Assembly (NCBI GenBank): GCA_003216465.1
Contig: QCIU01000002.1
Coordinates: 62,001-126,000 of the forward strand
DNA from: Prochlorococcus sp. AG-402-N10
Lineage (GTDB): Bacteria; Cyanobacteriota; Cyanobacteriia; PCC-6307; Cyanobiaceae
Reading direction: 5' to 3'
Length of the DNA stretch: 64,000 bases
Numbering within the stretch: the stretch's first letter is position 1; the number at the start of each line of letters is the position of its first letter. Positions 58,900-64,000 of this stretch are shown here, in pieces. Both the position numbers and the translations under genes were made by a program. A model generated the notes under the pieces. The model had not been told where the DNA came from. It ran no database searches and worked only from the letters and a program-made list of their open reading frames with translations.

Positions 58900-60477
58900 T
58901 TAATTGAAAAAAGGAGTCATTTTCATAATTGTTTTACTAAGTTCAAAACTTAAAGTTGTGATTTTGTGATTTATACTAGGTGCTCCATGCTTATCATCGC
59001 CAAATCCTGAATTAACACCAATAGCTGGATAAGCAGCAGCCGATATTGATAACCGAAGTTTTGTACCCTTGAGAAGCGAAATATTAGTAGGATGCATTGT
59101 GATTTTGCACTCACATTTTTCATTTATTTGTGCGTTTTTAACTCTTAAAAATCCTGTTGTAAATTGATTAACGGTTTTGTCATCTTCACTAACTAAGGAC
59201 AAAGCAAGGCATATATCAAAGCTAGGCTGATCACTTTTTACAGTGGTTTCAAGTATTGGAACTCCTGAAAAATAAAGTTCTTCCTCAAGATAATTGGTTT
59301 GAAAAACGCCGACATCTAATCTTTTATCAATAAAATCTCTATCAAATAATCCTGGATTTGGCCCTAAATGCCCCCCATCTGCTTGAGAGGGCCGCCAGGG
59401 ATCATGAACAATTGAAAACCTTCCTGAACCTTTTGAATTTAGTAGAAGACTCCCATCAATAATTTCGAAATTTGCTTTTCCATCACTTTGAAGGCCAAAC
59501 TCGTAATCAAGATTTTGATTGTCTTTAATTACATCCCAATTCTTTAATGATATATTCCAGATTTTTCTTTGATTAAATATATTTGTTTCATTAGATTCTT
59601 TACTCGTTTTTAAATGTTTATCAAAAAAATCCAATAAAGTTTTTTGAGACCCTTCCCACCAACTCAAATGAGTAGCATCGCCAATTATGATATTAGGATT
59701 TCCTCCTGCAGCTAATGATTTTTGATAGAGATCAAACGCACCTTCTAAATGTGGGTCCCAAAGCCCACCAATAATTAACATTGGTTTTTTTATCCATGAA
59801 GAAATTAGATCTATTTTTAAAAAAGATTTATCATTATTTAGGTTTTCAAGCCATTCAAGCACGAAGTTATTGGGATCATATTTTTTTATTAAATCTAATC
59901 CTTTTCTTAAATAGGTTCTATTTTCTAGGACTAATCTTATTTCCTCCCATCCTAAAGAATTATTTTCCCTTCTCATTTTTAATGCGGCTAACTGTAATCC
60001 CCACGAAATATTATTATTCCACCAAAAGGCTCCACCATCTGAACTCCAATGATTTTTAAAGTCAATCCCTGTCATAGCGGGTGATGAGCAATCAGGAGGC
60101 TTTGAATCTTTTGTCCCTATAAGTTGAGTTAAGCCTTGATATGAAAACCCATACAAGCCTAGTTTTCCATTACATTCTTCCAGAGATCTTACCCATTCGT
60201 GAGTTTCTGAAGTATCACTAGCTTCTTGAGAGAAGCCTTTAAATGATCCACCAGAAGAACCCTGACCTCTTACGTCTTGAATTACTACCATGTAACCTTT
60301 TGAAGCCCACCATTCAGGATGGGAATAAGTAATTGTTGAAGCTATTTCTTTTCCATATGGTTGTCTCATTAATAAAGCTGGCCAAGAATCTCCTTCTGTG
60401 GGAGTCCAAATTCTTGAGACTAATTCTATGCCATCCTTTAATTTTAAAGACTTGTCAAACCACTTTACTTCCCTCAT
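58900..60477 (-). CDS. CocE/NonD family alpha/beta hydrolase
   Basis: A 525-residue member of the X-Pro dipeptidyl-peptidase/CocE class. The nucleophile segment LYGFSYQGLTQ (GxSYxG) is near residue 119, IIGGLWDPHLEG supplies the acid near 248, and DATHLSWWEG the His near 274. A C-terminal jelly-roll domain follows. The natural substrate is unknown; CocE hydrolyses cocaine esters and other members act on peptides. It lies 8 bases after the small exported-protein gene. Confidence 0.86.
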   Translation of the reverse strand: MREVKWFDKSLKLKDGIELVSRIWTPTEGDSWPALLMRQPYGKEIASTITYSHPEWWASKGYMVVIQDVRGQGSSGGSFKGFSQEASDTSETHEWVRSLEECNGKLGLYGFSYQGLTQLIGTKDSKPPDCSSPAMTGIDFKNHWSSDGGAFWWNNNISWGLQLAALKMRRENNSLGWEEIRLVLENRTYLRKGLDLIKKYDPNNFVLEWLENLNNDKSFLKIDLISSWIKKPMLIIGGLWDPHLEGAFDLYQKSLAAGGNPNIIIGDATHLSWWEGSQKTLLDFFDKHLKTSKESNETNIFNQRKIWNISLKNWDVIKDNQNLDYEFGLQSDGKANFEIIDGSLLLNSKGSGRFSIVHDPWRPSQADGGHLGPNPGLFDRDFIDKRLDVGVFQTNYLEEELYFSGVPILETTVKSDQPSFDICLALSLVSEDDKTVNQFTTGFLRVKNAQINEKCECKITMHPTNISLLKGTKLRLSISAAAYPAIGVNSGFGDDKHGAPSINHKITTLSFELSKTIMKMTPFFN

Positions 60478-60485
60478 TTAAGCTT

Positions 60486-60746
60486 TTAAATAACCCTTGG
60501 GCAATGAAGGCCAATTACATAAATAGATAGAATTTCGGCATTAATAGGACTTAGTTTATTTTTTTTTGAAACATACTCAATAGCTTTATCTGAACCAGCT
60601 GAAATCCCTTTTGAGTTAAATTCTTTAAATTTATTACACATTTTTATTGCATCAGCAGGATTTTTTTTGACGCTTTCCAAAAGATTAGACTGACTAAAAA
60701 CAGGATTAAAATACAATAACGGTAAAAATAAAATAAAGTACTTCAT
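60486..60746 (-). CDS. Small exported protein of unknown function
   Basis: The 86-residue product begins MKYFILFLPLLYFNPVFSQSN, a clear Sec signal peptide with cleavage after FSQ or near it. The mature part is helical and contains two Cys residues (MCNKF and HCPRV), which could form a disulfide. I do not recognise the family. It lies directly upstream of the CocE-type hydrolase gene. Confidence 0.65.
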   Translation of the reverse strand: MKYFILFLPLLYFNPVFSQSNLLESVKKNPADAIKMCNKFKEFNSKGISAGSDKAIEYVSKKNKLSPINAEILSIYVIGLHCPRVI

Positions 60747-60799
60747 TTTTTATAATCTTTTTATGAATTCTACATTAAAAAAATCTTTTGACCAAGATT

Positions 60800-61207
60800 T
60801 CAAATAAATTTACTGATTTGATTAGCTCTTTTTATCCAATCTTTTAAAATAGATAAAGTTATTTTTGTTTGAGTTTTTGTTCTGAGACCTCTTTCCAATC
60901 TCCCAATTCTTTCTTTAAGATCATGAGGGTTCAAAATTGATAGTGATTTGATAGAACTTACTCCACAGTGTAAAAGCAAGTAAGATTCATGCGGCGAAAT
61001 TGAAAGCTCATTTTTAAAAATTGCAATAGTTCTAATTTTTCTTAAATTGTTTATTGTACATAAAGAGGAGAATTTTATAATAGTATTTAACTCGGAATCT
61101 TTAAGCTGACTTAATTTTTTAAAGTCGTTTAGTTTGGATTTAATTAAAAAAGATTTTTCGTGTCTGAAATTTTCAGGTAATACTTCTAAAAACTTTTCTT
61201 TTGTCAT
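60800..61207 (-). CDS. DUF4332-like helix-hairpin-helix protein
   Basis: A 135-residue protein with two tandem helical segments of the DUF4332/helix-hairpin-helix type (for example SYLLLHCGVSSIKSLSILNPHDLKERIGRL). The function is unknown; related proteins may bind nucleic acid. It lies 8 bases after the membrane-protein gene upstream on the same strand. Confidence 0.65.
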   Translation of the reverse strand: MTKEKFLEVLPENFRHEKSFLIKSKLNDFKKLSQLKDSELNTIIKFSSLCTINNLRKIRTIAIFKNELSISPHESYLLLHCGVSSIKSLSILNPHDLKERIGRLERGLRTKTQTKITLSILKDWIKRANQISKFI

Positions 61208-61215
61208 TAATCAAA

Positions 61216-61659
61216 CTAATTCATTTTAAAGCTTTTTTCGATTTCTCCAATAATTATTGGTTTACTAACATCACTAGAAATTTTCTCTAATTTCCTGATT
61301 TTAATTTTTACTTTTGATCCTGATCTACTTCCTTTTTTAAGATTTTCTGATAATTGTTTTAAAGTAGGCTCAATAGCATCTTCTGGAAATTCATCATCGG
61401 CTTTTGTAATAATCAAATCAAACCCATTATCATATACTGTTGGAACATATTTAGCTCCTTCTATTTTTATATTATCTGTATAGCTTTCTATAAAAGCCCA
61501 ACTGCTTAAAGAGAGTAATAATGAAAATATAGTGGCACCTGTAATTCTAAATTTAAAATTAAAATTAAAAATAAATGCAATTAAAGCACAAAGAAAAAGA
61601 CATATTCCTAAAAATCCAAATATCTTAGGTGTATTCTCTAATAGTTCAAAAAAAGACAT
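61216..61659 (-). CDS. DUF2518/Ycf51-like membrane protein
   Basis: The 147-residue protein has two hydrophobic segments near the N-terminus (residues about 12-32 and 38-57) and a soluble C-terminal part (KGSRSGSKVKIKIRKLEKIS). The layout matches the Ycf51/DUF2518 family found in cyanobacteria and red-lineage plastids. Function is unknown. It is divergent from the TamB-like gene by 63 bases. Confidence 0.7.
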   Translation of the reverse strand: MSFFELLENTPKIFGFLGICLFLCALIAFIFNFNFKFRITGATIFSLLLSLSSWAFIESYTDNIKIEGAKYVPTVYDNGFDLIITKADDEFPEDAIEPTLKQLSENLKKGSRSGSKVKIKIRKLEKISSDVSKPIIIGEIEKSFKMN

Positions 61660-61722
61660 TTACTGGCTTTGACCTCATTAATTTCTTATATTTTGTAAGC
61701 CTACTCTATTTTGGGTTCTAAC

Positions 61723-64000
61723 TTGAAAAAAATTAGATCTCTAAATTTTAATAAAAAACTTTTTTACTTAGGGACTGCTTTGTCAATAAGTTTTGTAGGA
61801 ACTTTGTTATTAAATAAATTTTTTGAAGATTTTTATAATAGTAGAAAGATAGTATTAGAAAACAGGATTGAGAATTTTTTAAATAAAGAAGTAGATTTGG
61901 GTAATTATTCTGGGATCAGATTTCTTGGAATTTCTATATCTAATTCAAAAATCGTTGATAGTGAGAATATTAATTCTGAAATCAAAGCAAAGAATATTTA
62001 TATAGGTATTATGCCTATTAGATCATTTTTAAATCAAAAATGGGTATTTAATATAACCCCTAAAAAAACCGAAATTGAAATAAACAAAGATTTTTTTAAA
62101 AGAGGGGGATTTGATAATAATGGAAAAATTTTTATTAAGAATAAAATAAAATATGATTTGAATTTTAACTTTAAAGAATTTACAAGTTTTAAATTAAAGA
62201 ATCTTGGGATAGAAACTAGATTAAAAGGAAATTTAATTTTTAAATCAAAATCTAATCAATTTTTTGGAAATATTAAGTCAACCTTTAAAGGTAAAGAAAA
62301 TTTAGAATTAAAAGTAAATGCTAATTTAAATAAAGGTTTATTAAATTTAGAGATTTTCTCTAATGGTATAAATTTAAATGGATCTGAATATATTCTTGGC
62401 GATAGAAAATTTACTTTAAAAAAAGGAAAACTCAAATCTAATTTTAAATTCTTTAAATCCTCTAAGGAAACTTATTGTAAAGGTAATTTTTCTTTAAATA
62501 ATTTAAAATTAACAACCACTAATTTAGTAGAAGATATAAAATCAGATTCAATAAAATTCTTATGCCAAGAAAATAATGTAATTGCAGCTACAAAAAATCT
62601 TAATTATGGGACCTTAATATCAGACATTAATCTATATATTCCTTTAAATAAAAATATTAATAACATAAATTTAAAAGGTAGTATTGGATATTTAGATAGT
62701 TTAAATCCTGAAATAGAACTATCAGGAAAGATTCCATATTGGGTTGATAAAAGGGGTCTAAATTTCGGAAATATTAATTCAAGTTTTATTCTTAATAGAA
62801 CCCAATTATCAAATTTAAATATTTTCCGTAAAAATAGAATCAGAGGTTTTGTAACTGCCAAAGGCGAATTAAGAGGTGAAATATTCAATCCTGATATTTT
62901 AGTTAAATTCAATATTGATTACCCACACTACAAGGGTATAAGAATTAGAGAAATATGGGAGGGTGAGATCAAAAATCAAAGTAATAAATATTTAATAAAC
63001 ATGAAGAATAGATATTCAAGAGTTCCTTCTTTCCTATCCTTTAATTTTGATACAAATAATAAATTAGAAAATTTAACATTCAGCAGAATATTTAACACTA
63101 ATAAAGGCAGCTTAAATCTAGTTAGAAATGATAATAATTATATTTGGAGTGCAAATAATTTCCCCCTAGATGAACTTGAATTGGCGATTAGTAATAATGA
63201 ATTCGATAGAATAAGTGGCCTTATTAATGGTTCAGGTATTATTTCTATCGATCAAACAAATTTTGATGGTCGGATAGCTTGGAGTTTAGGAAAATATAGG
63301 GATGTTAAGTTTGCTAACTCATTGTTTGATTTTAGCTATAGTGATGAATCTTATTATGTTAATTCATCATTATATCCAATCGATGGAGGTGTGATTGATC
63401 TTGAATTGGATTCAAAAAAAGATAATATAATTAAAATAGATTTTAATGATGTTAGTACTAGTTGGACATTACTTACAGCCCTTGATATTTTTGATCTTGA
63501 AAATAAAAAAGTTATTCCTAATGCTAAATCTAGTCTTTTGAATGATATAGAAATAAATAATATTGATAAATCTTTTAATGAAAATATTCTTCTTATTAAT
63601 AGTTTTTCAAATAAAAATCTAATTTTAGATGATAAATTATTTTTAAAAAAATACTTAAATAAATTCGACAGTAGATTTAATGCAAAGCTTACTGTTGAAG
63701 GGAATAATCCATCTAACTATCTATTAAAAACTAAAATAAATGGATTCCTAGATGTTAAAAATACTATTACAAAAAGCAAAAGAGAAAAGTTTTTTATAGA
63801 TTTAGAAGGTGGTATTTTTACGGGTAAAGGTAAATTAAAAATTAATAAACTGCCATTAAAAACTATAAATATATTTTTGGATAAACCTAAGCCTTTTGAA
63901 GGTAATTTGGATATCAATTTACTATATAATCTTGATACTAAATCTTTCTCTTCTTATACTACCTCTAATAATACTTATATTAATAATAATCCTATTGCTT
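61723..64000 (+). CDS. TamB-like translocation/assembly protein (5' part, runs off window)
   Basis: The frame starts at TTG 61723 and I read it open for at least the first 420 codons; the remainder looks like the same protein to the window edge. An N-terminal signal-anchor segment (LFYLGTALSISFVGTLLLNKFF) is followed by YSGIRFLGISISNSKI and a long beta-rich region with GFVTAKGELRGEIFNPDI, which are typical of cyanobacterial TamB/DUF490 proteins. They help insert or transport outer-envelope components. The conserved C-terminal domain lies outside. Confidence 0.8.
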   Translation, partial: MKKIRSLNFNKKLFYLGTALSISFVGTLLLNKFFEDFYNSRKIVLENRIENFLNKEVDLGNYSGIRFLGISISNSKIVDSENINSEIKAKNIYIGIMPIRSFLNQKWVFNITPKKTEIEINKDFFKRGGFDNNGKIFIKNKIKYDLNFNFKEFTSFKLKNLGIETRLKGNLIFKSKSNQFFGNIKSTFKGKENLELKVNANLNKGLLNLEIFSNGINLNGSEYILGDRKFTLKKGKLKSNFKFFKSSKETYCKGNFSLNNLKLTTTNLVEDIKSDSIKFLCQENNVIAATKNLNYGTLISDINLYIPLNKNINNINLKGSIGYLDSLNPEIELSGKIPYWVDKRGLNFGNINSSFILNRTQLSNLNIFRKNRIRGFVTAKGELRGEIFNPDILVKFNIDYPHYKGIRIREIWEGEIKNQSNKYLINMKNRYSRVPSFLSFNFDTNNKLENLTFSRIFNTNKGSLNLVRNDNNYIWSANNFPLDELELAISNNEFDRISGLINGSGIISIDQTNFDGRIAWSLGKYRDVKFANSLFDFSYSDESYYVNSSLYPIDGGVIDLELDSKKDNIIKIDFNDVSTSWTLLTALDIFDLENKKVIPNAKSSLLNDIEINNIDKSFNENILLINSFSNKNLILDDKLFLKKYLNKFDSRFNAKLTVEGNNPSNYLLKTKINGFLDVKNTITKSKREKFFIDLEGGIFTGKGKLKINKLPLKTINIFLDKPKPFEGNLDINLLYNLDTKSFSSYTTSNNTYINNNPIA

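Overview
The window is a gene-dense, AT-rich stretch (low GC, intergenic regions mostly under 200 bases) of a marine picocyanobacterial chromosome. The gene content points to a high-light-type Prochlorococcus: form IA Rubisco inside an alpha-carboxysome (cso) operon, light-dependent and dark-operative protochlorophyllide reductases side by side, ferrochelatase with a chlorophyll-binding tail, PsaM, plastocyanin, NdhL, and the alkane pair ADO/AAR. The species call rests on recognised protein families and gene order, not on a database search.

Layout. 1-2643 (minus): a truncated geranylgeranyl-reductase-like flavoprotein, frr, pyrH and cobO. 2670-3842 (minus): a lone tyrosine recombinase with no other phage genes. 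3908-7396 (plus): hemH, ilvB and a small exported protein. 7403-10301 (minus): a laccase-domain protein, then a Tab2-like translation factor that overlaps an S1-domain protein by 4 bases. 10365-15768 (plus): creatininase family, ADO, AAR, accA, a short-chain dehydrogenase and folE. 15769-18425: trpF, an M50 membrane protease with a CBS-like tail, and a lipoate ligase. 18553-24609: psaM (34 codons), a small membrane protein, por, and convergent chlL, chlB, chlN, followed by an unknown gene. 24707-33529: the carbon-fixation island csoS1D, rdgB (opposite strand), csoS1, rbcL, rbcS, csoS2, csoSCA, csoS4A, csoS4B and an acRAF-like gene. 33302-39118: a DUF3136-like gene, ridA, gloB, hisG, an ABC exporter, a GNAT acetyltransferase and two glycosyltransferases. 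39291-47725: dnaA, a large glutathione S-transferase, gor, a Ca/Na exchanger, pyrC, tRNA-Leu(UAA), ndhL, a DUF3007 gene, trpA and an AbrB-type regulator. 47825-51296: a YciI protein, an HTH/DUF1232/sigma-factor group, hisIE and a QueD-like gene. 51353-61659 (minus): clpB, petE, an epimerase, hemE, glgB, a CocE-type hydrolase and three small genes. 61723-end (plus): the 5' part of a TamB-like gene.

The point most deserving a second look is csoS2, the carboxysome scaffold. It is not one open frame. The N-terminal part (28714-29496) stops just after a run of six A residues at 29481-29486, and the rest of the protein stays open in the +1 frame without a stop to 30988. Skipping one A restores a 757-residue CsoS2. 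This is a sequencing or assembly indel, a real lesion, or a recoding/slippage event. The same island carries a nested dyad and a direct repeat upstream of csoS1, and terminator-like hairpins between rbcL and rbcS and between rbcS and csoS2, which could set the relative amounts of Rubisco and scaffold.

Together the genes cover light harvesting and chlorophyll/haem synthesis, CO2 fixation, amino-acid and nucleotide synthesis, redox defence and some regulators. I see no prophage, insertion sequence or CRISPR array.
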